Of a DNA stretch of 64,000 bases, positions 41,229 to 49,004 are shown piece after piece. Within the stretch, counting starts at the first letter, position 1. Every line of letters starts with the position of its first letter. Origin of the DNA: Alphaproteobacteria bacterium (GTDB lineage: Bacteria > Myxococcota_A > UBA796 > GCA-2862545); contig JACKER010000007.1 in the NCBI GenBank assembly GCA_020632925.1, positions 744,001-808,000 on the forward strand. Reading direction: 5' to 3'. The notes beneath the pieces were generated by a model. It had not been told where the DNA came from and did no database searches. It saw only the letters and a program-made list of their open reading frames with translations. The position numbers and the translations under genes were made by a program.

Positions 41229-42443
41229 TCACGGCGCCCGCAGCGCGTCGATGGGCTCGAGCCTGGCGGCGCGGCGGGCGGGCATCCAGCCGAACATCAC
41301 CCCCAGGCCCGCCGAGACGACCACCGCGCCGATCACCGCCGCCGGGACCACTACGAAGGGCACCTCGAGCACGGTCGCCCCGACCGCCGTGACCGCGACG
41401 CCCAGCGCCACCCCGGCCAACCCACCCAGCGCCGACAGCGTGGCGGACTCGACGAGGAACTGCGCCATCACGTCGCCCTGGAGCGCGCCCACGGCCATGC
41501 GGATGCCGATCTCGTGGGTGCGCTCGCCGACCGACACCAGCATCACGTTCATGATGCCGATGCCGCCGACGAACAGGCTCACCGCCGCCACCGCGCCGAG
41601 CAGCCCAGTGAGGACCGTCGTGATGCCGCCGACGTGCTCCGCCATCTCGCGGGTGTCCCGGATCTGGAAGTCGACGGTGGCGTCGCTGCGGACGTGGCGC
41701 AGCTCGCGGATGACCGCGTCGAGCGAGAGCAACACCTCGTCGGTGTTCGCCGCATCGTCGACGGACAGCAGGATGCGGTCCACGCCGGTCGTGCCGAGCA
41801 GCCGCCGCTGGACGAAGCGGACCGGCGCCCACACGAGGTCGTCCTGGTCCATACCCATGGTGTTCTCGCCCTTCGCGGCCAGCACGCCGATCACGGTGCA
41901 GTCGGCGTCGCCGAGGCGGATCCGTGCGCCGAGCGGGTCGAGGTCGCCGAACAGGTTCTCGCGGACGGTCTCGCCGAGCACGCAGACCGCGGCCCCCGAG
42001 CGCGCCTCGCCGTCCTCGAGTGCGCGGCCCGATGCCAGCGTCCACCCGGCCACCCCGAGCCAGTCGGGGCTGCTACCGGTGACCGACGTGCTCCAGGTGA
42101 GCCCCGCGTAGTGGGTGGTCACCGAGCTCGAAGCCATCGGCGCCACCCCCGACAGGTGCGGGACCTGGCGGCGGATCGACTCGATGTCCCGGTCCTGGAA
42201 CGGCGGCGCGGAGACGTGGGCCTGCGGCCCGCCGCCCGTACCGGCCTCGACGGAGACGAGGTTGCTGCCCATGCTCGCGAGGTCCTGCTCGATCGAGCGG
42301 GATGCGCCCTGCCCGATGCCGACGATGGCGACCAGCGCACCCACCCCGACGGCGATGCCGAGGGACGTGAGCAGGGTGCGCGACCAGTTGCGGCGGAGCT
42401 GGGCCAGCGCCATCCGCAGGGCTTCTCCCAACGTGGTGATCAC
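41229..42443 (-). CDS. MacB-type ABC transporter permease (FtsX fold)
   Basis: A 404-residue inner-membrane subunit of a tripartite efflux pump. The first helix lies at about 20-45 ('RTLLTSLGIAVGVGALVAIVGIGQG'). The large periplasmic MacB_PCD domain covers about 50-275. Three C-terminal helices (about 285-395) include 'GGIGIMNVMLVSVGERTHEIGIRMAVGA', the conserved FtsX/MacB coupling region. Unlike E. coli MacB, the ATPase is a separate gene. The GTG start overlaps the ATPase stop (GTGA). It acts with the adaptor (43132), the ATPase (42440) and the divergent TolC-like channel (44419) to export drugs, peptides or lipids. Confidence 0.93.
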   Translation of the reverse strand: MITTLGEALRMALAQLRRNWSRTLLTSLGIAVGVGALVAIVGIGQGASRSIEQDLASMGSNLVSVEAGTGGGPQAHVSAPPFQDRDIESIRRQVPHLSGVAPMASSSVTTHYAGLTWSTSVTGSSPDWLGVAGWTLASGRALEDGEARSGAAVCVLGETVRENLFGDLDPLGARIRLGDADCTVIGVLAAKGENTMGMDQDDLVWAPVRFVQRRLLGTTGVDRILLSVDDAANTDEVLLSLDAVIRELRHVRSDATVDFQIRDTREMAEHVGGITTVLTGLLGAVAAVSLFVGGIGIMNVMLVSVGERTHEIGIRMAVGALQGDVMAQFLVESATLSALGGLAGVALGVAVTAVGATVLEVPFVVVPAAVIGAVVVSAGLGVMFGWMPARRAARLEPIDALRAP

Positions 42444-43135
42444 GGGGTCCTCCCGGTCCGCTGCTCGGACTCGATGCGCCCGTCGCGGAAGTGGACGATG
42501 CGGTGGGCGTGCTCGGCCATGTCCGGTTCGTGGGTGACCATGACGATGGTCTGGCCGTGCTCGCGGTTGACCCGCGCGAGCAGCGCGATGATCTCCTCGC
42601 TGCGCGCGGTGTCGAGGTTCCCGGTGGGCTCGTCGGCGAGGAGGAGCTGGGGTTCGGTCACCAGCGCCCTCGCGATGGCGACGCGCTGCTGCTGACCGCC
42701 GGACAAGGCACTCGGGAGGTGGTGGCGTCGGTCGGCGAGCCCGACCTCGTCGAGCATGTGCTCCGCGAGCTCCCGGCGGCGCGCCGCGGAGATGCCTCGG
42801 TAGACGAGCGGCAGCTCGACGTTCTCGACCGCCGTGCTCCGCGGGAGAAGGTGGAAGCCCTGGAACACGAAGCCGATCCAGGCGCGACGGAGCCGTGCCC
42901 GCTCCTGGTCGACGAGATCGGTGACCTCCAGGCTGCGGAAGGTGTACGAGCCGGCGGTGGGGCGGTCGAGGCAGCCCATCACGTTGAGCGCGGTGGACTT
43001 GCCGGATCCCGACGGGCCCATGAAGGCCACGAACTCCCCGGACGCCACGTCCAGATCGATCCCCGCCAGCGCCGACACCCGCGCGTCGCCCTGGCCATAG
43101 ACGCGGGTGATGCCTCGGAACGCGATCAGGCTCAC
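42440..43135 (-). CDS. MacB-type ABC transporter ATPase
   Basis: A 231-residue ATPase with Walker A GPSGSGKST (near 41), Q-loop in 'IGFVFQGFHLLPR', signature LSGGQQQR, Walker B LLLADEPTGNLD and H-loop 'IVMVTHEPD'. All are intact. The 'PTGNLDTARSEEI' stretch is typical of the LolD/MacB/FtsE group. Start GTG overlaps the adaptor stop, and its own stop overlaps the permease start, so the adaptor-ATPase-permease order is translated as a chain. Confidence 0.95.
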   Translation of the reverse strand: MSLIAFRGITRVYGQGDARVSALAGIDLDVASGEFVAFMGPSGSGKSTALNVMGCLDRPTAGSYTFRSLEVTDLVDQERARLRRAWIGFVFQGFHLLPRSTAVENVELPLVYRGISAARRRELAEHMLDEVGLADRRHHLPSALSGGQQQRVAIARALVTEPQLLLADEPTGNLDTARSEEIIALLARVNREHGQTIVMVTHEPDMAEHAHRIVHFRDGRIESEQRTGRTP

Positions 43136-44301
43136 GCTCCACCTCCGAGCACCACCGACGAGCCGTCCGGCACGCCCTCCACCGCGGTCGAGACGCCGTC
43201 GGTGCCGAGGATGCGCACCTGCACGGCCTCCGCCGCGTCCTCCTGCAGGACGTGGACGACGTCGCCCTCCAGGACCGCCGCGTGCGACCCGGGCCCGCCG
43301 CCCGTCTTCGGGCGCCAGCGTAGCGCGAGGGCGGGGACGGTGACCACGTCGTGCAGCTCGTCGACCACGATCTCCGCCGTCGCCGTCATGCCGGGGCGCA
43401 ACACGAGGTCGGCGTTGTCCACCCGCAGCGTCGCGGCGTAGGTCACGACGGAGGCGTCCGGGTCGGGTGCGAGGTCCACGCCCTCCACGTCGGCCTCGAA
43501 CACCCGGTCCGGCCAGGCGGCGACCGTGAAGGTCGCGCGTTGACCCGCGGTGACCCGCCCCACGTCGGCCTCGTCGACGCCGGCCTCGAACTCGAGCGTG
43601 CCCAGATCCGACGCCACCTCGAACAACGCGGTGGCGGTCATCGCGCTCACGACGGTCTGGCCGGGCTCGACGTACCGGTGGAGGACGACGCCGTCGATCG
43701 GCGTGGTGATCGTGGTGTCACCGAGGTCGTCGAGCGCCTTCGCCAGCGAGGCCTCGGCCTGCGCGAGCTGGGCCTGGGCGGCGGTCAGATCCGCCCGCGC
43801 CTGATCGGCCGCCAGCACGGCGGACCGCAGCTCGTCCTCCGAGGCGACCCCCTGCGCCTGGAGGCGCTCGGTTCGGTTCGCCGTGTCCCGCGTCGCGTCG
43901 CGGGTGACCCGCGCTCGCTCGACCTGCGCCCGCGAGGAGGCGACGGAGGCCCGGGCCTGCGCGGCGGCGGCCTCGAACGGCTCGGGGTCGAGCTCGGCCA
44001 GGACCTGCCCTGCGTGGACCACCTCGTTCTGTGCCACCGGGACGCGCAGCAGCGTGCCGGACTGCGCCGAGCCGATCTCGACGGTCGTGCGCGGTTGGAG
44101 CGTTCCCACCGCGGTCACGGTCGTGATGAGGTCGCCACGTGTCGCCGTCCGCGTGTCCCAGCTGGAGGTCTCCTCCTCGCCCCTCCCGAGCAGCCACAGC
44201 CCCGTCGCTCCCAGCGCGACGGCAGCCACCAGCCACCACCACCTGCGGCGACGCGGCGGCCGGACCACCGTCAGGTCCTCTCGGGTCGGTTCGCTCACCA
44301 T
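43132..44301 (-). CDS. MacA-like periplasmic efflux adaptor (HlyD/RND family)
   Basis: A 389-residue adaptor with a single membrane helix at about 22-39 ('WWWLVAAVALGATGLWLLG'). A lipoyl/barrel-sandwich hybrid flanks a helical hairpin (about 105-200, heptads of Ala, Gln, Arg, Glu: 'EAAAAQARASVASSRAQVERARV'). Beta-barrel and membrane-proximal domains follow ('TTITTPIDGVVLHRYVEPGQTV', 'LRPGMTATAEIVVDEL'). It links the MacB pump to the outer-membrane channel. ATG at 44301 has an AGGAGG seven bases upstream. It starts a three-gene operon divergent from tolC-like/RR/HK, with a repeat-rich operator between. Confidence 0.93.
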   Translation of the reverse strand: MVSEPTREDLTVVRPPRRRRWWWLVAAVALGATGLWLLGRGEEETSSWDTRTATRGDLITTVTAVGTLQPRTTVEIGSAQSGTLLRVPVAQNEVVHAGQVLAELDPEPFEAAAAQARASVASSRAQVERARVTRDATRDTANRTERLQAQGVASEDELRSAVLAADQARADLTAAQAQLAQAEASLAKALDDLGDTTITTPIDGVVLHRYVEPGQTVVSAMTATALFEVASDLGTLEFEAGVDEADVGRVTAGQRATFTVAAWPDRVFEADVEGVDLAPDPDASVVTYAATLRVDNADLVLRPGMTATAEIVVDELHDVVTVPALALRWRPKTGGGPGSHAAVLEGDVVHVLQEDAAEAVQVRILGTDGVSTAVEGVPDGSSVVLGGGA

Positions 44302-44330
44302 GTTGCCTCCTGGTCCCGTCCTAGGTCCGG

Positions 44331-44386
44331 CTTGTGGAGGACTCGTGGAGAGGCCGCTCGTTCCTGCTCTCCACGGCTGCTCCACA
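44331..44386. promoter_or_regulatory. 11-base-spaced GTGGAG direct repeats in inverted pairs (OmpR/PhoB-type operator)
   Basis: On the plus strand CTTGTGGAGGA (44331) is followed by CTCGTGGAGAG (44342), so the two GTGGAG cores (44334, 44345) are 11 bases apart. On the minus strand the same core occurs at 44369 and 44380 (CTCCAC), again 11 apart. The two pairs face each other across 18 bases and their arms match at most positions. A fifth GTGGAG at 44400 merges with the SD of the tolC-like gene. Tandem sites one helical turn apart are what OmpR/PhoB regulators bind, and such a regulator is encoded at 45839. Confidence 0.65.
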
Positions 44387-44418
44387 TCCCGGCGGCACGG
44401 TGGAGGGAGGAGGACGTG

Positions 44419-45849
44419 ATGCTGCTCGCATGGCTCGCCTCGTGGGCGATGGCCCGCGACCTGTCGCTCGACGAGGCGCTGGCGACCGCGCTGACCGGGC
44501 CCGCTGCCCGTGAGGCCGGGCTGCGGTTGGACCAGACCAGGGCCGGCCTGACCACCGCCGAGGGCGCCTGGGACCCCGTCCTGTCCGCGTCGGCCGACGC
44601 GTCCACCAGCCGGTCGCGCGGCTTCCTCGCGGGGACGCCGACGAGCTCGGACGCCACCGCGGCCGCCGGCTCCGTGGGTCTCGTCCAGGCGCTCCCCACC
44701 GGGACGACGGTGCAGGCGACCACCTCGCTGCGCCGCGACGTGATGGTGAGCAGCTCGACGTTGACGGGCGACCAGACCCAGCGGAACTGGACCGCGGCCG
44801 CGAAGCTGACCGTGACCCAGGACCTGCTCGCGCCGCTCCGGCGAAGCACGGCGAGGAGCAGCGAGCTGGCCGCGAGGGAGGCGCTGGACCAGGCGACGCT
44901 GACCGAGCGTGCGGCCGCCTCCGACGCGATCGGCGCCGCTGCGAGGGCCTGGTGGGCGTGGTGGGCGGCGACCGACGAGGCCGAGCTGGCGGACCTCGCG
45001 GAGCGGGACGCGGTGGCCCTCGAGGAGCGCACGCGGGCCTGGGTGGAGGCGGGGCGGCTGGCGCGGCTGGAGCTGGACAGGGTGACCGCCGAGCGGCTCG
45101 CGGCCCAGCGCGACCGGCTCGCGGCCGATGCGGAGGTCCGCGCGACGCGAGACGACCTGCTCGTGCTGCTGGGGGAGCCGCTGGGGCAGGACGTGCGGCC
45201 GGCGGGCGCGGGACGCGCGTGGGTCCTCGACGACGCCGACGAGGACGCCCTCGTGGCCGACGTGCTGGCGCGGAACCCCGAGCTGCTCCGCGCTCGCGCC
45301 GAGATCGACGCGCAGCGCCGTGTGCTGGCCGATACCCGCGCCTCCCGGCTCCCCACGCTGGACCTCACGGGGGCGGTCGGCGTCGGCTCCCTGTCCGAGG
45401 AGGCGAGCGACGCGGTGACCGACCTGTGGGGTGAGGACGCACTGCCCGAGGCCTCCGTCGGGCTCGACCTGTCGGTGCCGCTCGGTGGGCGTGCCGCCCG
45501 CGGGCGGGTGCGGAGCGCGGAGGCGGCGCTCTCGGCCCTCGAGGTGAGCGAGCAGACGGCGATGGCGCGCGCGGAGGCCGACGCTCGGGCATCGGTGGAC
45601 GCCGTGCGCACCGCCGGCCTCGGGCTCGACCTGGCGCGGGCCCGCCTGGAGGTCGCCCGCTCCACGGAGGTCGGCGAGCGCCTCCGGGTGGAGGAGGGGG
45701 CCGCGCGGCTCGACGAGTGGCTCGACGCGACGCGCGACCGGATCTCGGCCGAGGCGGACGTTCGAACCGCGGAGGTCGCGTTGGCCTCCGCCGAGCTGGA
45801 CCTCGCCGCGCTACGAGACCGTGTCTGGGAGGACCCGGATGTCGGATGA
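44419..45849 (+). CDS. TolC-like outer-membrane efflux protein
   Basis: A 476-residue exported protein with short leader MLLAWLASWAMARD. It shows the two-repeat outer-membrane efflux protein (OEP) pattern: long Ala/Glu/Arg/Leu helices, for example 'ARAWWAWWAATDEAELADLAERDAVALEERTRAWVEAGRLARLELDRVTAERLAAQRDRL' spread over residues 175-235. A second set lies near 350-460, each followed by short beta segments ('ASVGLDLSVPLGG'). It forms the channel for the MacAB-type pump encoded divergently. GGAGGAGG lies seven bases before the ATG. A GTG directly before it is an alternative. The response-regulator gene starts inside its 3' end (11-base overlap), so channel and sensor system form one operon. 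Confidence 0.9.
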   Translation: MLLAWLASWAMARDLSLDEALATALTGPAAREAGLRLDQTRAGLTTAEGAWDPVLSASADASTSRSRGFLAGTPTSSDATAAAGSVGLVQALPTGTTVQATTSLRRDVMVSSSTLTGDQTQRNWTAAAKLTVTQDLLAPLRRSTARSSELAAREALDQATLTERAAASDAIGAAARAWWAWWAATDEAELADLAERDAVALEERTRAWVEAGRLARLELDRVTAERLAAQRDRLAADAEVRATRDDLLVLLGEPLGQDVRPAGAGRAWVLDDADEDALVADVLARNPELLRARAEIDAQRRVLADTRASRLPTLDLTGAVGVGSLSEEASDAVTDLWGEDALPEASVGLDLSVPLGGRAARGRVRSAEAALSALEVSEQTAMARAEADARASVDAVRTAGLGLDLARARLEVARSTEVGERLRVEEGAARLDEWLDATRDRISAEADVRTAEVALASAELDLAALRDRVWEDPDVG

Positions 45850-46516
45850 ACCGCGGATCCTGGTGGTCGAGGACGACCTGCACGCCGTGCAGGGGCTGCT
45901 CTCCGGCCTGAGACGGCACGGCTTCGACGTGTCGGTGGTCATGGACGGGGCGGAGGCCGCGGACCGCGTGCTCCAGGGGCGATTCGATCTCGTCGTGCTC
46001 GACCTGATGCTGCCGCACCGCTCGGGGCTCGAGGTCCTCGAGGCGCTGCGTGGGCGCGACTCCACGCCGGTCATCGTGTTGTCCGCACGCACCGAGCTCG
46101 GCGCTCGCCTGGACAGCTTCCGGCTCGGCGCCGTCGACTACGTGGCCAAGCCCTTCTTCGTCGAGGAGCTGGTGGCGCGGATCCGAGCGCGCCTGGCGCT
46201 CCGCGAGACCGGCCCGCGGCGGGTGGTGACGATCGGCGACGTGCTGGTCGACCTCGACGACCGCCGCGCCACGCGGGACGGCGTCGACCTGGCGCTCACG
46301 GGCCACGAGTTCAACGTGTTGTCCTGGCTGGCCGAGCGTCAGGACCGCGCGATCAGCCGTCAGGAGCTCGCGGAGCACGCGCTCGGCGGCGAGCGGATCA
46401 CCGAGCGCACGGTCGACAGCCACGTGTCGCACCTGCGCGCGAAGCTCGGCGACGAGGGGCGCCGCATCGAGACGGTGTGGGGCATCGGGTACCGGCTGGC
46501 CTCGGTGCCCCGGTGA
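45839..46516 (+). CDS. OmpR/PhoB-family response regulator
   Basis: A 225-residue regulator. The receiver domain (about 5-118) has acidic pocket 'VVEDD', phosphoacceptor Asp in 'LVVLDLMLP', Thr/Ser in 'IVLSAR' and Lys in 'VAKPFF'. The winged helix (about 128-222) has 'LALTGHEFNVLSWLAERQ', 'ERTVDSHVSHLRAKLGDEG' and 'IETVWGIGYRL'. Start ATG lies within the end of the tolC-like gene, and the stop overlaps the kinase GTG. It probably binds the 11-base repeats at 44331-44386 and so controls both the efflux pump and its own operon. Confidence 0.95.
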   Translation: MSDEPRILVVEDDLHAVQGLLSGLRRHGFDVSVVMDGAEAADRVLQGRFDLVVLDLMLPHRSGLEVLEALRGRDSTPVIVLSARTELGARLDSFRLGAVDYVAKPFFVEELVARIRARLALRETGPRRVVTIGDVLVDLDDRRATRDGVDLALTGHEFNVLSWLAERQDRAISRQELAEHALGGERITERTVDSHVSHLRAKLGDEGRRIETVWGIGYRLASVPR

Positions 46517-47820
46517 GGGCGGCGCCGCTCCCGTCCTTCCGGGCCCGGATCCTCGCGAGCGCGCTGCTCACGGCGCTGCTCGCGCTGGGGCTGACCTGGG
46601 GCACCTCCTGGCTCACCCTCCACACGCTCTTCCCGCCGCCCGACCACGACCCGGATCCGTCGCTCGTGGACGCCTGCCTCGCGAGCCCGCGCACCTGGGA
46701 TGGCGTGGTCGTCGGCCTCGAAACGCTCACCGCCTACGACGAGTCCGGCCGCTCGGCCTCGGGGCGCCAGCTCGACCTCGCGGGCTGGCCCGAGCTGCGC
46801 GTCGGCGAGAGCCACGCCGTGGAGCACGACCACCACTGGACGCGCGCCACCCGGGCCTCCCGCGAGGGGCCGTGCACGTGGATCGTGAGCGAGGAGGGCC
46901 CGCCGCCGGAGCTCGTGCTGGCGGTCCGATGGGGCGGGAGCCTCGGCGTGTTCCTGGCGTTGCTGGCGGCCAGCGGGCTGACCTGGGTGGTCGCCGTGCG
47001 CCCGCTCGTGCTGCGGGTGGAGCGTCTCCGGGACGCGGCGGTCCTCGTCGGGCGGGAGCGCTACCGGTCGGCGGCGGACCCCGTCCCCGACGCGCTCGGC
47101 GACATCTCGACCGCGCTCGACGCCTCGAACGAGCGGATCGTGGCGGACCGCGTGGAGCTGGTCGCGCGGCACGAGGCGCTCGAGCGGTACCTCGCGGAGA
47201 TCGCGCACGATCTGCGGACGCCCATCGGGAGCCTGCTGCTCGCCTTGCAGGAGGTGCGCGCGGAGGCCGGCGGACCAGCCGTCGATCGCGCGCTGATCGA
47301 CGCGGACTACCTCGGCACGCTGGTCGAGAACCTGCACCAGGCCGCGCGGCTGCGGTACGGGCTCGACGTGGGGGAGGGGACGGCGGACCTCCGGGACGTG
47401 CTCGCCCGGCTCGAGGTGCGGTTCGCGGCGCTGGGGGCGGCGCGGGGTGTGCAGGTCGCGGCGGCGCTACCGGACGGCCCGGTGATCGTCCGCTGCACGC
47501 CCGTGCTGGCGGAGCGAGCGCTCGCGAACCTGCTGCACAACGCGATCGCGCACGGCGCTCGGCACGTGGCGGCCACGCTCTCGGTCGTGGGGGAGGGGTT
47601 CCGCATCGAGGTGCTGGACGACGGCCCCGGGGTGGCGGTGCCCGCCGATCTGGCCCTGCGCACCTTCGATGCCAGCGCCGACCGCCCACGGGGTGCCGGC
47701 CTCGGGCTCGCGATCACCAACGAGATCGCGCGGCGGGCCGGGTTCTCGATCGCGTACGAGCGGGCCGAGGAGGGCGGGCTGCGGGTCGTCCTTCAGGGGC
47801 CGAGGACCGCTGCCGGGTAG
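46513..47820 (+). CDS. sensor histidine kinase
   Basis: A 435-residue membrane kinase. The first helix (about 14-35) is followed by an extracytoplasmic sensor of about 85 residues rich in His/Asp ('DHDPDPSLVDACL', 'AVEHDHHW', two Cys). The second helix lies at about 142-165. A HAMP-like linker precedes the H-box 'EIAHDLRTPIGSLLLALQE', N-box 'LLHNAIAHGA', G1 'DDGPGV' and G2 'GAGLGLAIT'. The phosphoacceptor His and ATP motifs are intact. The His/Asp/Cys-rich sensor could bind a metal, which would fit an efflux role, but this is inference. GTG overlaps the regulator stop (GTGA). Its last 28 bases overlap the convergent gene at 47793. Confidence 0.94.
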   Translation: MRAAPLPSFRARILASALLTALLALGLTWGTSWLTLHTLFPPPDHDPDPSLVDACLASPRTWDGVVVGLETLTAYDESGRSASGRQLDLAGWPELRVGESHAVEHDHHWTRATRASREGPCTWIVSEEGPPPELVLAVRWGGSLGVFLALLAASGLTWVVAVRPLVLRVERLRDAAVLVGRERYRSAADPVPDALGDISTALDASNERIVADRVELVARHEALERYLAEIAHDLRTPIGSLLLALQEVRAEAGGPAVDRALIDADYLGTLVENLHQAARLRYGLDVGEGTADLRDVLARLEVRFAALGAARGVQVAAALPDGPVIVRCTPVLAERALANLLHNAIAHGARHVAATLSVVGEGFRIEVLDDGPGVAVPADLALRTFDASADRPRGAGLGLAITNEIARRAGFSIAYERAEEGGLRVVLQGPRTAAG

Positions 47821-48476
47821 ATCTCGCCCGGCTCGCAGGAGCACTCCGCGCCCACGCTCCAGCACGCCGGCCCGTCCACGAGGAAGAGCCTGCCACCGCC
47901 GGGCTGCGGAGCCTTCCCCACCTGGCAGAGGAAGCCGGTCGGGACGAGCACGACGGCCGGTGAGCGCTCCTCGCCCGCCGCGAGCAGGGAGGGCGGCGGG
48001 AACCCGGGGACGGCGAGCAGCGGGGTCGGATCGCACGCGCGGGGCGAGACCCGCCGGAACCAGGCCACGAGCTCGAGCCAGGCCTCGACCTGCAGGTCGC
48101 TGCGAGCGAGCCGGTCGCCGATGATCTCCCGGCGCTCGTCGTCCACGATCAACGCCACGGTCGGTGCGTTCGCGGTCGTGGCGAGCCGATCCGCCTGCAC
48201 GCGCGTCCGCTGGACGGCGTCGTGCCAGGCGTCGGCGAAGATGCGCAGCCGGTTCAGGAGCTCGGCCTGGTCGGGGTCGCTGCATCCGACACCCAGCTTC
48301 GCCGAGGCCGCCCCTTGCAGGCGCGCGACCGCCCGGCTGGTGGCTTCCGCGATGCGCAGCCGCTCCTCGAGCTCCGTCTGCGCCTCCTCGAGCTCGGACG
48401 GACCTGGTGCGAGCGAGGCGATCACGGGGTCGTGGGGTTCCGCGCGAGCGAGGGTGACCAGGAAGGGGAGCAGCAC
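47793..48476 (-). CDS. exported protein of unknown function with coiled-coil start
   Basis: A 227-residue protein when started at the GTG at 48476, which gives a short signal sequence (MLLPFLVTLARAEP when GTG is read as Met). A Glu/Leu/Arg coiled-coil stretch follows ('SELEEAQTELEERLRIAEATSRAVARL', about 25-52), then helical sequence. The C-terminal region has five Cys ('FLCQVGK', 'ACWSVGAECSCEPGE') that could form disulfides. A longer product beginning at 48530 is possible but would overlap the divergent gene. No family was recognised. Its 3' end overlaps the histidine-kinase gene by 28 bases. Confidence 0.68.
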   Translation of the reverse strand: MLLPFLVTLARAEPHDPVIASLAPGPSELEEAQTELEERLRIAEATSRAVARLQGAASAKLGVGCSDPDQAELLNRLRIFADAWHDAVQRTRVQADRLATTANAPTVALIVDDERREIIGDRLARSDLQVEAWLELVAWFRRVSPRACDPTPLLAVPGFPPPSLLAAGEERSPAVVLVPTGFLCQVGKAPQPGGGRLFLVDGPACWSVGAECSCEPGEIYPAAVLGP

Positions 48477-48482
48477 GACCCA

Positions 48483-48502
48483 CGCGTATCCCGTGTTACG
48501 CG
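48483..48502. promoter_or_regulatory. CGCGTA-N8-TACGCG palindrome between divergent genes
   Basis: Perfect 6-base arms with an 8-base spacer in the short gap between starts at 48476 (minus) and 48493 or 48508 (plus). It includes GTATCC on the plus strand, which fits a -10 box. It may be an operator or a two-way promoter core. Confidence 0.35.
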
Positions 48503-48972
48503 ACCTCGTGGACGACAGACCCAAGGTCACCGAGAACGGCCGGATGTGGGCCGTCCTCTCCTACGCGAGCTTCCTGATCGGCTTCCCGATCGGCATCCTC
48601 CCCCTGCTGATGCGCGACGACGAGTTCGCGCTGTACCACGCGAAGCACTCCACCGCGGTCTGGCTCGCGGTCTTCGCCACCACCATGCTGCTGACGCTGA
48701 TGTACACGGGCGTGTTCTTCGCGACCTGCGGCGTCGGCGCCTTCTTCGTGCTCCCGCTCTTCCTCGCGCCCGCGGGCTGGGCGATGGTCACGGGCATCCA
48801 CGGCCTGATCCTCGCCGTCAACGACGAGTGGCAGGAGCCCTTCGGCACGTTCGGCCTGGGCGAGGCGCTGTTCTCCAAGGTCGAGGTCGACCCGACCAAG
48901 GTGAAGCGCCCCCTCCTGACCGGGCCCGTCGAGCCCGAGGCCGCCGAACCCGGGCCAGACGGGCAGGGCTAG
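48493..48972 (+). CDS. small membrane protein, DUF4870-like
   Basis: A protein of about 159 residues with three hydrophobic segments: 'YASFLIGFPIGILPLLM', 'STAVWLAVFATTMLLTLMYTGVFFATC' and 'VGAFFVLPLFLAPAGWAMVTGIHGLILAV'. The layout 'MWAVLSYASFLIGFPIGILPLLMRDDEFALYHAKHS' followed by helices resembles DUF4870/YtpI-type proteins ('..FVDHHGKEALNFQ..'). The start is uncertain. GTG 48493, GTG 48508 and ATG 48543 are in frame and none has a good SD. A G-run hairpin follows the stop. Confidence 0.72.
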   Translation: MLRDLVDDRPKVTENGRMWAVLSYASFLIGFPIGILPLLMRDDEFALYHAKHSTAVWLAVFATTMLLTLMYTGVFFATCGVGAFFVLPLFLAPAGWAMVTGIHGLILAVNDEWQEPFGTFGLGEALFSKVEVDPTKVKRPLLTGPVEPEAAEPGPDGQG

Positions 48973-48976
48973 GGTC

Positions 48977-48995
48977 AGGGGGGCAGCGCCCCCCT
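48977..48995. terminator. G-run hairpin between convergent genes
   Basis: AGGGGGGC and GCCCCCCT form an 8-base perfect stem with a 3-base loop, in the 32-base gap between convergent stops at 48972 and 49005. Same design as the hairpin at 11455. Confidence 0.55.
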
Positions 48996-49004
48996 ACTGC
49001 CTGG

